A DNA stretch of 54,497 bases from Mycobacterium sp. KBS0706 (GCF_005938675.2 NZ_VCCH02000060.1:1-54497); one strand, 5' to 3'. Counted from the first letter of the stretch, positions 1 to 8,143 are shown. Notes: a model not told the origin generated them from the sequence alone. Numbers and translations: made by a program.

Positions 1-650
1 AATACATCGCCATCACCGACCACTCGCGCCGACTGACCGTCGCCCGCGGTCTCGATGCCGCAGGACTGAGGCGACAGATCGCGGAGATCGACCGCCTGAA
101 TGCGGAGGGGCTCGGCATCCGCATCCTCAAGGGCATCGAGGTCGACATCCTTCGCGACGGATCCCTCGACCTGCCCGACCATGTGCTGGCTGAGCCCGAC
201 CTGGTGGTCGCGGGCGTCCACGGCGCCTTCCATCTGGACCGGGAGGTGCAGACGAGACGGGTCGAGCGGGCCCTCGCCCATCCCCTTGTCACCATCCTGG
301 CTCATCCGACGGGACGCCTGATTGGCGAGCGCGACGCGTATGACGTCGACATGGACCGGATGGTCCAGGTGGCGCGCGCCCATCGGACGATCCTCGAGAT
401 CGACAGCGATCCGGAGCGCCTCGATCTGCAGGACGTCGATTGCCGCAGGGCAAAGGCCACCGGAGTTCTAATGTCGATCGACTCCGACGCCCACCAGGTT
501 GGCGCCTTCGCAAATCTCGCCTACGGCGTCTCGCAGGCGCGACGCGGTTGGGTCGAAGCCGCCAACGTCGTCAACACGCGATCGCTCGATGCGCCGCGGC
601 TCCTCGCGGAAGGGCGAACAGGGCGGCGTGTCACCCTCACTGCGGCCTGA
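1..650 (+). CDS. polX: C-terminal part of PolX-type DNA polymerase X, PHP domain (5' truncated by window)
   Basis: The reading frame is open from base 3 and the gene begins outside the window; about 215 C-terminal residues are present. The visible part is a PHP metallo-phosphoesterase domain: TDHS near its start, KGIEVDI with a metal-ligand Glu, VHGAFH, a HPTGR motif, and SDAH near the end. This order and the terminal QARRGW...LNTR-like stretch (here NVVNTR) match the PHP domain of bacterial family X DNA polymerases, which act in gap-filling repair and carry a 3'-5' exonuclease/phosphatase activity in this domain. The polymerase part cannot be seen, so a stand-alone PHP hydrolase is the alternative. 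No FNR-type box is seen near it, so it is probably the flank of the oxygen-controlled island rather than a member. Confidence 0.8.
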   Translation, partial: YIAITDHSRRLTVARGLDAAGLRRQIAEIDRLNAEGLGIRILKGIEVDILRDGSLDLPDHVLAEPDLVVAGVHGAFHLDREVQTRRVERALAHPLVTILAHPTGRLIGERDAYDVDMDRMVQVARAHRTILEIDSDPERLDLQDVDCRRAKATGVLMSIDSDAHQVGAFANLAYGVSQARRGWVEAANVVNTRSLDAPRLLAEGRTGRRVTLTAA

Positions 651-695
651 TCCGTCGAGAGCGTAGCGGATCCAAATGATTGAAGGAGGTTCGAT

Positions 696-968
696 ATGTC
701 CCAGATCTGCCATCTGACCTATGTGGTGGAACCGAGACGCGATGGATGGACCGTGGTGTTCGGGCGGGAGGGTTTCGGCCACTTCGAGACCCGTCGCGAG
801 GCGCTCCGCTCGGCGGGGCACGACGCCAGCTTCTGCCGCTCCCTCGGCCATGATGTCGAGCTTCACGCCCGGCGGCGGGATGGCCGGCTTCGCCGGATCC
901 GCATCCCATGCTGGGACTCGGTGTGCGAGGCTTCCAGCCATGCATCGGGCTCGCGCGGTCCTGTCTGA
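696..968 (+). CDS. Small DUF2188-like protein, 90 aa
   Basis: The start is supported by AAGGAGG six bases upstream of ATG. The first half has a pattern typical of short DUF2188-like proteins: a hydrophobic strand, GWTVVFGREGFGHF, then a helix EALRSAGHDA and a strand ending in a basic DGRLRRIRI. Such proteins are common in stress clusters and have no established function. The last 20 residues (Cys/Ser-rich) look unstructured. It ends 14 bases before the nicotinate phosphoribosyltransferase start and could be co-transcribed with it. The family assignment is by eye from pattern only. Confidence 0.6.
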   Translation: MSQICHLTYVVEPRRDGWTVVFGREGFGHFETRREALRSAGHDASFCRSLGHDVELHARRRDGRLRRIRIPCWDSVCEASSHASGSRGPV

Positions 969-982
969 CCAGGGAGCGACCG

Positions 983-2329
983 ATGCGCACGATGGAGAGT
1001 CCGCTTCTCCTCGATCTCTACCAGTTCACCATGATGGCCGCCTACATCGATCACGGCATGACGGCCTCGGCGGTGTTCGAGTTCTTCGTCCGCAAGCTGC
1101 CGGCCCGGCGCGGTTTCCTGATGGCCGCCGGACTCGAGCAGGTGCTCGACTATCTCGAAGGGCTGCGCTTCGGCGAGGATGATCTGCAATACCTGGCGCA
1201 GACCGACCGCTTCTCTGCCGGGTTCCTCGACTATCTCGCCGGCTTCCGGTTTTCCGGCGACGTCGACGCCATGCCGGAGGGCACGGTCTTCTTCCCCGAC
1301 GAGCCGGTGATCCGCGTGACGGCACCGCTTCCTGAAGCCCAGATGGTCGAGACCCGTCTGGTCAATCTGCTGCAGTTCCAGGCGATCGTGGCGTCCAAGG
1401 CCGCCCGCATGGTGCTCGCAGCGCCCGGCAAGCGGCTGGTGGATTTCGGCTTGCGGCGTGCCCATGGCGCCGAGGCCGGGCTGCTGGCGGCGCGCGCCGC
1501 CTATCTCGCCGGCTTTGCCGGCACGGCCACGCTGGCGGCCGAACAGCGCTTCGGCATTCCCGTCTTCGGCACCATGGCGCATTCCTTCATCCAGGCTCAT
1601 GACGACGAAGTCCTGGCCTTCGAGCGCTTCGCCCGGGCGCGGCCGCGCGACCTCGTCCTCCTGATCGACACCTATGACACCGAACGTGGCGCTCGGCGCG
1701 TCGTCGAGCTGGCGCCCCGTCTGGCGCAGGACGGAATTGCCATCCGTGGCGTGAGAATCGATAGCGGTGACCTGGCCGAGCACGCCCGGCGGGTGCGGGC
1801 AATCCTCGATGCCGGCGGGCTCGGCAAGGTGCAGATCTTCGCCAGCGGCGGCCTGGACGAGGACGATCTGTCGGCGTTTACGGCTCGGGCCGTCCCGATC
1901 GACGCCTACGGGATCGGCACCAGCCTGACGACCTCCTTCGATGCCCCCGCCCTCGATTGCGCCTACAAGCTGCAGGAGTACGACGGGGTGCCTCGCCGAA
2001 AGCGGTCGGAAGGCAAGGCGACCTGGCCGGGACGGAAACAGGTGTGGCGGCAGCAGGACGCCGGCGGGCCGATCGCGGCCGACGTCGTCGCGCTGGAAGC
2101 GGAACAGGAAACCGGCCGGCCCCTGCTCGAGCCGGTCATGCGCGGCGGGCGGCGGCTACCGGGGCTGCCGACGCTGGCCGAAGCGCGGCAGCGTGCGGCC
2201 CGCGAGCTCGCCTCCCTGCCCGCCGCACTCCGGCAGTTGGGGACAGCGGCGCCCGCCGTCCGGATCAGCGATGGGCTGCAAAGGCTGGCCGAGGCTTGCG
2301 ATCGCAGCGACCCGCTCCCGCCACGGTGA
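983..2329 (+). CDS. pncB: Nicotinate phosphoribosyltransferase
   Basis: A 448-aa protein that should convert nicotinate, PRPP and ATP to nicotinate mononucleotide in the Preiss-Handler NAD salvage route. The N-terminus LLLDLYQFTMMAAY is the family hallmark. GTMAHSF near residue 196 holds the conserved phosphorylated-His region, GVRIDSGDLAEH is near 256-267, ASGGLDE near 290, and YGIGTSL near 308. The length (about 450 aa) fits the subgroup that includes M. tuberculosis PncB2 rather than the 400-aa E. coli form. The start was chosen at the ATG six bases after AGGGAG; an upstream in-frame start at 908 would overlap the preceding gene. It converges on a universal stress protein 19 bases away. 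With nadE at 8140-10221 it gives two steps of NAD regeneration in one island. No clear FNR box is seen directly upstream. Confidence 0.93.
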   Translation: MRTMESPLLLDLYQFTMMAAYIDHGMTASAVFEFFVRKLPARRGFLMAAGLEQVLDYLEGLRFGEDDLQYLAQTDRFSAGFLDYLAGFRFSGDVDAMPEGTVFFPDEPVIRVTAPLPEAQMVETRLVNLLQFQAIVASKAARMVLAAPGKRLVDFGLRRAHGAEAGLLAARAAYLAGFAGTATLAAEQRFGIPVFGTMAHSFIQAHDDEVLAFERFARARPRDLVLLIDTYDTERGARRVVELAPRLAQDGIAIRGVRIDSGDLAEHARRVRAILDAGGLGKVQIFASGGLDEDDLSAFTARAVPIDAYGIGTSLTTSFDAPALDCAYKLQEYDGVPRRKRSEGKATWPGRKQVWRQQDAGGPIAADVVALEAEQETGRPLLEPVMRGGRRLPGLPTLAEARQRAARELASLPAALRQLGTAAPAVRISDGLQRLAEACDRSDPLPPR

Positions 2330-2348
2330 GGGAGCAGGTCCCGCCGGC

Positions 2349-3170
2349 TCAATGCGACATCAGGACCGGCACGGTCATGGACCGCAGGATCGACCGCGTG
2401 GCGCCGCCGAAGATCATCTCATGGAAACGCGCGTGTCCGTAGCAGCCCATGACCAACAGGTCCGCGCTCCGGTCGGAGATGAAATTGAGGATCTCCGTCG
2501 GGACGTCCGGGGCAGGGAGCTCGCGGACCACCACATCGGCGCGGACATCGTGGCTGGCCAGGTGCCGCGCGATATCCATGCCCGGGACCTGGTCCTGCTT
2601 CGGCGGCGTGACGGCCAGGACGTCGACCTGCCGTGCGCGCTGCAGCAGCGGCATCGCGTCGGCGACCGCACGCGCGGCCTCGCGGCTCGCGTTCCAGGCG
2701 ACCACGACATGCTCGCCCGGGACGGTCGTCGCCGCACCGGTTCGAGGAATGATCAGGATCGGCCTGCCGCTGGTCAGCGCCAGTTCTGGCGCCAGCCCGA
2801 AGGAGGTGGGCTCCCGTTCCGGATCGCTCTGGTCAACCACGACGACGTCGGCATAGCGCCCGTGGATCGAGATCGTGTCGATGAGGTCGCCACGGCCGGA
2901 CCGCCATTCGCTGTGCCCGGCGTAGCCATAACGTTCGATCGTCGTGTCGAACCGGCGCTTCGCGTCGGCTAGATCCTGGTCGTTGGCCCGCTCCAGCGCC
3001 TCGATCGCCGACGCCGGAAGCGCCTCCATGCCGACGAGGCCGGTCCAGACGTCACGGCGGATGCCAAGTCCGATCAGCCGGGCATCCTGGCGGCGGGCAA
3101 AGTCGATGGCCGCGGCAAGGGCGGGGGTGTCTTCGCCGCCGACGTGAACCAGAACATCGCGATAGGGCAT
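2349..3170 (-). CDS. Tandem universal stress protein (two UspA domains)
   Basis: A 273-aa protein made of two UspA-like domains, roughly residues 1-145 and 150-273. Domain 1 opens with YRDVLVHVGG and domain 2 with EHVVVAWNASREA. Domain 2 ends with LVMGCYGHARFHEMIFGG followed by ATRSIL, which is the G-2X-G-9X-G(S/T/A) nucleotide-binding pattern, so ATP binding is plausible there; domain 1 is more degenerate. The start ATG has a strong AGGAGG Shine-Dalgarno; longer upstream starts lack one. A perfect TTGAT-N4-ATCAA box lies 93 bp upstream of the start, so low-oxygen induction is inferred. It resembles the two-domain USPs at 49267 and 53445 and belongs to the same class as several DosR-regulon USPs. 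Confidence 0.92.
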   Translation of the reverse strand: MPYRDVLVHVGGEDTPALAAAIDFARRQDARLIGLGIRRDVWTGLVGMEALPASAIEALERANDQDLADAKRRFDTTIERYGYAGHSEWRSGRGDLIDTISIHGRYADVVVVDQSDPEREPTSFGLAPELALTSGRPILIIPRTGAATTVPGEHVVVAWNASREAARAVADAMPLLQRARQVDVLAVTPPKQDQVPGMDIARHLASHDVRADVVVRELPAPDVPTEILNFISDRSADLLVMGCYGHARFHEMIFGGATRSILRSMTVPVLMSH

Positions 3171-3263
3171 GATCTCCTCCTGAGGTCCAGGCGAGGGCGG
3201 CGCCGGCAGGGTGCTCGGCCGTCCCAGCACGCACCACCATCGGAAGTTCCGGGGCCTGATTCC

Positions 3264-3277
3264 TTGATCGGGATCAA
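3264..3277. promoter_or_regulatory. FNR/FixK-type box TTGATCGGGATCAA
   Basis: Perfect TTGAT-N4-ATCAA palindrome between divergent genes: 93 bp from the USP start on the minus strand and 145 bp from the RMD1-family start on the plus strand. It could serve either or both. Confidence 0.85.
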
Positions 3278-3422
3278 AACGGGGCCTCGATGTTCGCACG
3301 GATGCCGGGTGCCCATGGGACAGGGCTCATCCGGGCCGATACCGGCTCGCTTGATCTGGCGCAAAGCGGCTGGGCCGCCGCTCGTGTAGCCGGAAGAACG
3401 ACGCGGGCGGCGGAGACAACTC

Positions 3423-4322
3423 GTGTCGATCCGGGGCAAAGTTCGGGCGGGACAGATGGACGATCGCTTCGGGAGGCCGGCACCGCCCGGCGCGTCGGAG
3501 GAATCGGCGACGGTCCGTGAACCCGCGCTCGCAAGCGAGCAAAGTGGCGGAATTCTGGCGCGAGCGCTTCTGCTCGGCGAACGGCTCGATACCCGAGCGC
3601 TCAGGCTTGCGGAAACGACCGCGCTGCTGCTGCCGATGACGGTCCGGGTCGGGGATGGCTGGGTGATGCTGTTCCGCTACGGCGTGATTGTCGCCTTCGG
3701 CCTGTCGCAGGCGGCCGAGGCCGCGTTCCTCGCATCTGTGGCGCACGCGGTCCGCGAGCCGCTGCCGGCGCCGGAATGCGAAGAGGTTCGCATCCAGGTG
3801 GATGGTGCGCGCGAGGAAACGCTCGATGCAGCCGGGGCGATTGTCGTGCGGCAGGCGTCTCCCGATCGCTTGCGGGCGACCGCGGAGATCCTGGCGCGGA
3901 ACGCTCTGCTGTCACATCATGAAGCGACCATCGCGGAGCTGTTCGACCGGATCGAGCCGCTCGCGATCGCGCTGCGCCGCGAGGGCCGTATCGGCTGGCG
4001 CGACCGGGACTTGTTGCGCCAGATCGGCGACGTTCTGTTTACCCAGCACAAGATGGTCGGCCGGGCCGAGGCGATGGAAAAGCCGGAGCTGCTTTGGGAG
4101 TATCCCGAGCTCGAACGCCTGTATGCCCGGCTTGAAGCGGAATACGAGCTTCGCGATCGCGCCAGGGTGCTCGACACCAAGCTCGACCTCCTGTCGCGCA
4201 GTTGCGAGACGATGATCGGCCTGGTCCAGGCCCGGCGCAGCCTGCGCGTCGAATGGTATGTGGTCCTCCTGATCGTGGCCGAGCTGTGCCTGTCGATCTT
4301 CGCCCTGTTGCGGGCGGGCTAG
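3423..4322 (+). CDS. RMD1/DUF155-family protein with C-terminal membrane anchor
   Basis: A 299-aa protein recognisable as the RMD1 (DUF155, Sif2/RMND1) family. It has the MLFRYGVIVAFGL core near residue 80-92, a helical middle, a WEYPELERLYARLEAEY segment near 226-242, an R-(x)-LDTKLDLL segment, and a single predicted C-terminal membrane helix (WYVVLLIVAELCLSIFALL) followed by only a few residues. In eukaryotes family members are mitochondrial inner-membrane proteins; the bacterial role is unknown. The GTG start has GGAG seven bases upstream; an in-frame ATG eleven codons later is an alternative. It lies divergent from the tandem USP with a shared FNR-type box between them. Function is not assigned. 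Confidence 0.8.
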   Translation: MSIRGKVRAGQMDDRFGRPAPPGASEESATVREPALASEQSGGILARALLLGERLDTRALRLAETTALLLPMTVRVGDGWVMLFRYGVIVAFGLSQAAEAAFLASVAHAVREPLPAPECEEVRIQVDGAREETLDAAGAIVVRQASPDRLRATAEILARNALLSHHEATIAELFDRIEPLAIALRREGRIGWRDRDLLRQIGDVLFTQHKMVGRAEAMEKPELLWEYPELERLYARLEAEYELRDRARVLDTKLDLLSRSCETMIGLVQARRSLRVEWYVVLLIVAELCLSIFALLRAG

Positions 4323-4346
4323 GCCGGATGGCGGAGCGAAGACGTC

Positions 4347-4360
4347 TTGATCCAGGTCAA
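4347..4360. promoter_or_regulatory. FNR/FixK-type box TTGATCCAGGTCAA
   Basis: Exact TTGA-N6-TCAA match located 25 bp after the RMD1-family stop and 79 bp before the GTG start of the exported protein at 4440; likely controls that gene and perhaps the USP behind it. Confidence 0.85.
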
Positions 4361-4439
4361 GGAAGACGTCGGAACCGGGTGGAACAGTGGTCCGGCGCGT
4401 CCTCGCGAGAGGGGCGGGTGGATCGTCGGAGAAGCCTGC

Positions 4440-4880
4440 GTGTCGATCGAGCATACTGTCCGAATTCTGGGGGCGGCGGCCCTTTCGGCGACGGCTTTGC
4501 TGGCCAGCGCGCCGATCGCGATCGGATCCACGGCGGTTCCAGGTATCCGTGCTGAAATCGCGCGAGACGCCTATGATCAGGCAGCGTGCGGCTACTGGCT
4601 GGGCGACGGCGCCTCTCGGGACCTGGCCTGGATTGAGGAGACCGTCAGGCCGACGGAGAGTCAGCGTGCTTCCTTCGACGCGTTCAGGGCGGCGGTGCAG
4701 CAGGCCCAGGAGACGATGCGGGCGGCCTGCCGGGCCGGTCCGTCGGACGAACCGGAGGTGGTGCCCAGAGAGATCGAGGCAATGCTCATGGCATTCGCGA
4801 TCATCTGCCCCGCCTTCGACGCCCTCTACGCCCAGCTGACTGATTATCAGAAGGTCCATCTCTACGAAGCCATGGAATGA
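4440..4880 (+). CDS. Exported LTXXQ-like (Spy/CpxP-type) small protein
   Basis: A 146-aa protein starting at GTG with GGAGAAG five bases upstream. Residues 1-30 form a plausible Sec signal peptide (positively charged start, then an Ala/Leu-rich core ending around GSTAVPG). The mature part is helical and contains RPTESQRASFDAFRAA followed by AC and, near the C-terminus, LTDYQKVHLYEAME. These resemble the paired LTxxQ motifs of alphaproteobacterial Spy/CpxP-like periplasmic proteins, although both are off-consensus. Three Cys residues (CGYW, RAACR, IICP) may form disulfides. Expected location is the periplasm, with a chaperone or metal/envelope-stress role by analogy only. An FNR-type box is 79 bp upstream. 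A longer TTG-start reading at 4347 would begin inside that box and is rejected. Confidence 0.65.
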   Translation: MSIEHTVRILGAAALSATALLASAPIAIGSTAVPGIRAEIARDAYDQAACGYWLGDGASRDLAWIEETVRPTESQRASFDAFRAAVQQAQETMRAACRAGPSDEPEVVPREIEAMLMAFAIICPAFDALYAQLTDYQKVHLYEAME

Positions 4881-4961
4881 GGCGGCGAGCGTAGCGACCA
4901 GCCTTGCGGTCCGAAGGGCCGCCGGACGGAGCGGGCCGAACCCCGTAGATCGGAGGCAGAC

Positions 4962-5399
4962 ATGTTCGAGCACATCCTCATCCCGACGGACGGATCGCCG
5001 CTGGCCGAGCGCGCCGTCGATCGCGGCCTTCGCCTGGCTGCAGCTTTCCGCGCCAGCGTCACGCTGTTGACGGTTTTCGAGCCTTTCCACGTGTTCAGCC
5101 TGAGGCCTGCCCAGCTGTCGGTGACCGAGGCCGACTACGAAGACGCGATGAGGCAGCGCGGGCATGAGCTTCTGACCGGCGGCATGACCCTGGCACGGGA
5201 CCTGGGCGTGACCTGCGAGCCGGTGGTGGTTGGGGACGAGCAACCCTATCGCGCCATCATCGATGTCGCCACGGAGCGGCGCTGCGACCTGATTGCGATG
5301 GCGTCCCACGGGCGACGGGGCGTCTCAGCCCTCGTTCTCGGCAGCGAGACCCAGAAGGTGCTGACGCACTCGAAGATCCCGGTCCTGGTGTTCCGCTGA
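4962..5399 (+). CDS. Single-domain universal stress protein UspA family
   Basis: A 145-aa UspA-fold protein. It begins FEHILIPTDGSPLAERAV (the ATP-binding Asp after the first strand) and ends with MASHGRRGVSALVLGSETQ, close to the G-2X-G-9X-GS nucleotide-binding signature with Ala replacing the first Gly, then a final strand IPVLVFR. The start ATG has GGAGGC seven bases upstream. It lies 81 bp behind the exported protein at 4440 on the same strand, so may be transcribed from the FNR-boxed promoter at 4347. It is closely similar to the USP at 14145 (same start, same YEDA/YAEY middle, same IPVLVFR end), indicating paralogy by duplication within this island. Confidence 0.92.
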   Translation: MFEHILIPTDGSPLAERAVDRGLRLAAAFRASVTLLTVFEPFHVFSLRPAQLSVTEADYEDAMRQRGHELLTGGMTLARDLGVTCEPVVVGDEQPYRAIIDVATERRCDLIAMASHGRRGVSALVLGSETQKVLTHSKIPVLVFR

Positions 5400-5422
5400 T
5401 CGGGGGCGGCCGTGACCCCCGA
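5400..5422 (+). terminator. Possible hairpin after USP
   Basis: A 7-bp inverted repeat TCGGGGG / CCCCCGA begins at the last base before the stop-proximal region of the USP. There is no T-run behind it, so an intrinsic terminator is only a possibility. The stretch from here to 5620 shows no other supported feature. Confidence 0.3.
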
Positions 5423-5620
5423 GGCGAATCGGCACTCCTGCGATCTTCCCGGCCGACGCATTCGCGTGATGGACCCTGCCTGCCTCCAGGAATCCTGGCT
5501 GGGCGGGCTATGGCCACGCGCCAAATCTGCTTGCCTTCGCCGAATGCGCCGACTTGGCTTTGGCTTCGAGAACCCGTACTGGCGTATGACGTCCCGACGA
5601 CATATCGCGGAGCCGGCATC

Positions 5621-6217
5621 ATGACGGGCAGCCACCGCACGACGGCACCGAAGATCGTAGCGATCGGCGCGTCTGCGGGCGGTGTCGATGCGATATCGCG
5701 CCTGCTGGGTGGCTTGCCCCGAAATCTGCCTGCGGCGGTACTCGTCGTTTTGCGCCGACCGCTCGAGAGAGTCAGCCACCTTCCGGGAATATTATCGCGG
5801 AAGACAAATTTGGACGTCCGAGTGGCCGAAGATGGTGATCGACTAGAATCCGGCGTTTGCTTCATCGGGATGCCGGATCGACATCTGGTCCTGGAGCAAG
5901 ATCTGCACGTGAGTACCTGGCCCAACAGCTTCTACAGATCTCACAACATCGACATGCTGTTCGAGTCGTTAGCCAGGCATGCGGCAAGACGCACTATCGG
6001 CGTCATTCTCTCCGGACTCCTGAAAGACGGGGTGTTGGGCCTGAAAGCCATCAAAGAGGCGGGTGGATTGGCCCTTGTCCAAGATCCAGGCGAAGCAGAG
6101 TATCCCGAGTTGCCAGAGAATGCGATCAGGTATGCCGGGCCGGTCGATCTGATCGATACTGCCGCAGGTCTGGCCAAGGGCATCGAGCGCCTGATCTCGC
6201 GTCACCCTGACGCTTGA
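5621..6217 (+). CDS. Stand-alone CheB-like methylesterase-fold protein, catalytic His missing
   Basis: A 198-aa CheB methylesterase-fold domain without a receiver domain. IGASAGG (Ser18) is the nucleophile motif and LSGLLKDGVLGLKAIKEAGG (Asp136) carries the catalytic Asp region. The third member of the triad, normally a His after the VV(L/Q/M) strand, falls at LRRP and is Arg45, so esterase activity is doubtful. Known family members demethylate chemoreceptor glutamates, but no che gene is nearby. The ATG start has GGAG eight bases upstream and gives a normal N-terminus; an in-frame start at 5510 would add a 37-residue leader without family features. Codon usage is more AT-rich here than in the neighbours and no FNR box is seen, which suggests a different history. 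Confidence 0.75.
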   Translation: MTGSHRTTAPKIVAIGASAGGVDAISRLLGGLPRNLPAAVLVVLRRPLERVSHLPGILSRKTNLDVRVAEDGDRLESGVCFIGMPDRHLVLEQDLHVSTWPNSFYRSHNIDMLFESLARHAARRTIGVILSGLLKDGVLGLKAIKEAGGLALVQDPGEAEYPELPENAIRYAGPVDLIDTAAGLAKGIERLISRHPDA

Positions 6218-6300
6218 CAAGCCGGGTTGCAATCGGTGTTGGTCTCGGCAACGACGGTCGGTATGCGCAGCTTCGGCCAGCCGACCGAATCGGCTTCTTG

Positions 6301-6729
6301 TCATCCAGTCTCGGCAAGAGAAAGAAATTTGGTCAATGCCTCTTGAGACTGTCGCAGGAGGCTGAGTGTTTTTTCGGCAATCGAGATGTCTCCACCGTTT
6401 TTATGTATTCTCTCGATAATCTCGCTTTGCTTCTCGATCAGAACCAAACCGCGCGTGATTTTGCGATTCACTGCGTCAATTTTTTCCTGCCGGCTGCCGA
6501 ATTTGTTTTCCTCTTCAACGAGCAGGCGCAGCAGCATGTCGCGGATTTCCGGGTCCTCCTCGAAGAGGAATCGTGAATGGAAGTGATCGATATTCTGTTC
6601 GATGATGAACCGTTGTGGGCATATCGATCTTCCCTGCCCTCCGACGCGCCGGCATATCCGAGTATTCTGGCTTAAAGCCGCGGACTTCTGCCGGAAACCG
6701 CCTGAGGATACCGCTATGGTGAACCACAC
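6301..6729 (-). CDS. Hypothetical acidic helical protein, start uncertain
   Basis: The reading frame encodes up to 142 aa, but the convincing part is the last ~100 residues: FHSRFLFEEDPEIRDMLLRL, then LVEEENKFGSRQEKIDAV and a helical region ending SLLRQSQEALTKFLSL. This is a charged, largely alpha-helical small protein with possible coiled coil. I do not recognise a family with certainty. The outermost start is GTG (VWFTIAV) without a good Shine-Dalgarno, and no internal ATG precedes the conserved-looking part, so the true start may be a rare codon or the gene may be 5'-damaged. Local base composition is clearly lower in GC than the rest of the window, as in the CheB-like gene next to it, hinting that both came in together. 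Confidence 0.45.
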   Translation of the reverse strand: MWFTIAVSSGGFRQKSAALSQNTRICRRVGGQGRSICPQRFIIEQNIDHFHSRFLFEEDPEIRDMLLRLLVEEENKFGSRQEKIDAVNRKITRGLVLIEKQSEIIERIHKNGGDISIAEKTLSLLRQSQEALTKFLSLAETG

Positions 6730-6864
6730 ACGATGGGAGAGTTTTCATGGTTTCGCGATCGGCGAGATCCGGTGCTCAGGTCGGTGGGTAAACGCGGCGA
6801 CGAGATCGGAGGGGCTGGCAAAGCTCGATTGCCCACAGACGGGGCTAGGATCGAACGACGGCCG

Positions 6865-7320
6865 CTACCGACCGGTCGTCTGATCCTTGCCTTGCCAGAT
6901 CAGATAGGCCGCGATCAGGAAGCCAGCCGCGAGAACCGTGACGGCGAGTCCAAGCACGCCGGAGGCGACGGCGAACCGAAACGCGCTAGCCGTCGGGATC
7001 CCGGCGTCGGGAATAGGTTCGGCAGGAGGCATCGGGTCGCCGACGGTCGCGTATGATCCGGTGAGGGCCACCGCCAGCACGGCAACGAGGATGCCGATGC
7101 AGACGACGGCGTTGACCAGGCACAACCATGCCCAGGCGCCCCGTTCCGTCTTGGCCACGGCGAAGGGAATCAGCGCGGCGAGGATCACGGCGACCGTCCA
7201 AGCCGTCCAGGCATACTTCCAGCCAATGGCAAGGCCGGCGGCGGCGGCTGATTGAAGTTGTCCCGACAGGATCACGAGCATGAATCCAAGGGCACAAGAT
7301 GCGAGCCATCGCTGACCCAT
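6865..7320 (-). CDS. Four-helix hypothetical membrane protein
   Basis: A 151-aa inner-membrane protein with about four predicted membrane helices (roughly residues 5-28, 36-56, 64-90 and 116-142). There is a periplasmic or cytoplasmic loop rich in Pro/Ala (VGDPMPPAEPIPDAG) before the last helix, and the protein ends in a short basic tail. The ATG was chosen because GAGGATGAG precedes it; a longer start at 7350 lacks a ribosome site. No family is recognised. An FNR-type box sits 56 bp upstream, the spacing seen for several other genes in this window, so it is probably a low-oxygen-induced membrane protein of unknown role. ORFs on the opposite strand here are shadows. Confidence 0.7.
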   Translation of the reverse strand: MGQRWLASCALGFMLVILSGQLQSAAAAGLAIGWKYAWTAWTVAVILAALIPFAVAKTERGAWAWLCLVNAVVCIGILVAVLAVALTGSYATVGDPMPPAEPIPDAGIPTASAFRFAVASGVLGLAVTVLAAGFLIAAYLIWQGKDQTTGR

Positions 7321-7376
7321 CTCATCCTCTCGACATTCACTCGATCGCAAACTTATGCTTTCCTCCCGGCTGTGGA

Positions 7377-7390
7377 TTGACCGAGATCAA
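7377..7390. promoter_or_regulatory. FNR/FixK-type box TTGACCGAGATCAA
   Basis: Exact TTGAY-N4-RTCAA match 56 bp upstream of the membrane protein start at 7320. The TGA stop codon of the PRTase gene lies within the box. Confidence 0.85.
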
Positions 7391-8061
7391 TTTGAGGCCG
7401 GATCGACTTCGGCTGATGGCGCGGACGAAAAGCGCCCGAGAAGATCGATCACCTCCTGGTCGGTGATCTGGCTGAAATCCCGGTAGACCGCACCGACTGC
7501 CCCATATGGCTCGATGTCCTCGAGGCAGACGACCTCATCGGCCAAGCCCTGGAAATCCGAGATCATCCCGAGCGGGCCGACCGGTACGGCCAGCACGGAC
7601 CGCTTCGGCTGCCGGCGTCGCAGGGCCTCGAGCGCCGCCCGGACGGTGGCCCCGGTGGCGATGCCGTCGTCGATCACGATCGCAACGCGTCCCGCAATGT
7701 CGATCGTCGAACGACCATCCAGGTAGAGGCGGCGGCGCCGTTCGATCTCTTTGAGCTCGCGGCGGCAGAACTCCAGGAACCGGCTCTCGGAAATCGCGGC
7801 ATGACGGATGACAGGGTCGTTGCGAACGATGACGGGCTTGGATCCGTCGACCACCGCTCCCATGGCCAACTCCGGGTGGGATGGCACGCCGATCTTGCGG
7901 ACCAGGATCAGATCCAGCGGCGCCTCGAGGGCCGCGGCCACCTCGGCTGCCACGGGAACGCCTCCGCGCGGCAGCGCCAGGATCACCGGCCGCAGCGCCT
8001 TGTACGGGGCGAGCGCACTGGCGAGGCGGCGGCCGGCATCCGATCGATCAGCATAGGGCAT
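7387..8061 (-). CDS. Type I phosphoribosyltransferase-fold protein
   Basis: A 224-aa PRTase-fold protein. The PRPP-binding loop is VAIVIDDGIATGAT (residues 126-139), preceded by two acidic residues as usual. LALPRGGVPVAAEVA (28-42) and LDLILVRKIGVPSHPELAMG (49-68) are typical of the PRTase family often found next to dienelactone hydrolases and USPs, including the N-terminal domain of M. tuberculosis Rv2030c. Substrate is unknown; family members of this branch are annotated only as predicted phosphoribosyltransferases. The ATG start follows GGAGGCTCCT; a longer start at 8124 is not supported. Its stop codon is embedded in the FNR-type box that serves the next gene, and a degenerate box lies about 70 bp upstream of its own start. 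Confidence 0.88.
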   Translation of the reverse strand: MPYADRSDAGRRLASALAPYKALRPVILALPRGGVPVAAEVAAALEAPLDLILVRKIGVPSHPELAMGAVVDGSKPVIVRNDPVIRHAAISESRFLEFCRRELKEIERRRRLYLDGRSTIDIAGRVAIVIDDGIATGATVRAALEALRRRQPKRSVLAVPVGPLGMISDFQGLADEVVCLEDIEPYGAVGAVYRDFSQITDQEVIDLLGRFSSAPSAEVDPASN

Positions 8062-8129
8062 AGGAGCCTCCCAATTCTGCCCGATATCCGAGGATGGCGG
8101 AAATCTGTTCAGCACCGCCCGCATTGTCT

Positions 8130-8143
8130 TTGGGCGGGGTCAA
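8130..8143. promoter_or_regulatory. Degenerate FNR-like box TTGGGCGGGGTCAA
   Basis: One mismatch in the TTGA half (TTGG). It is 68 bp upstream of the PRTase start and overlaps the end of nadE. The distance fits other boxes, but the match alone is weak. Confidence 0.35.

Noticed and set aside
5412..5624. 70-aa ORF between USP and the CheB-like gene
   Set aside because: No ribosome site, no family pattern, Arg/Cys-rich composition typical of chance frames.
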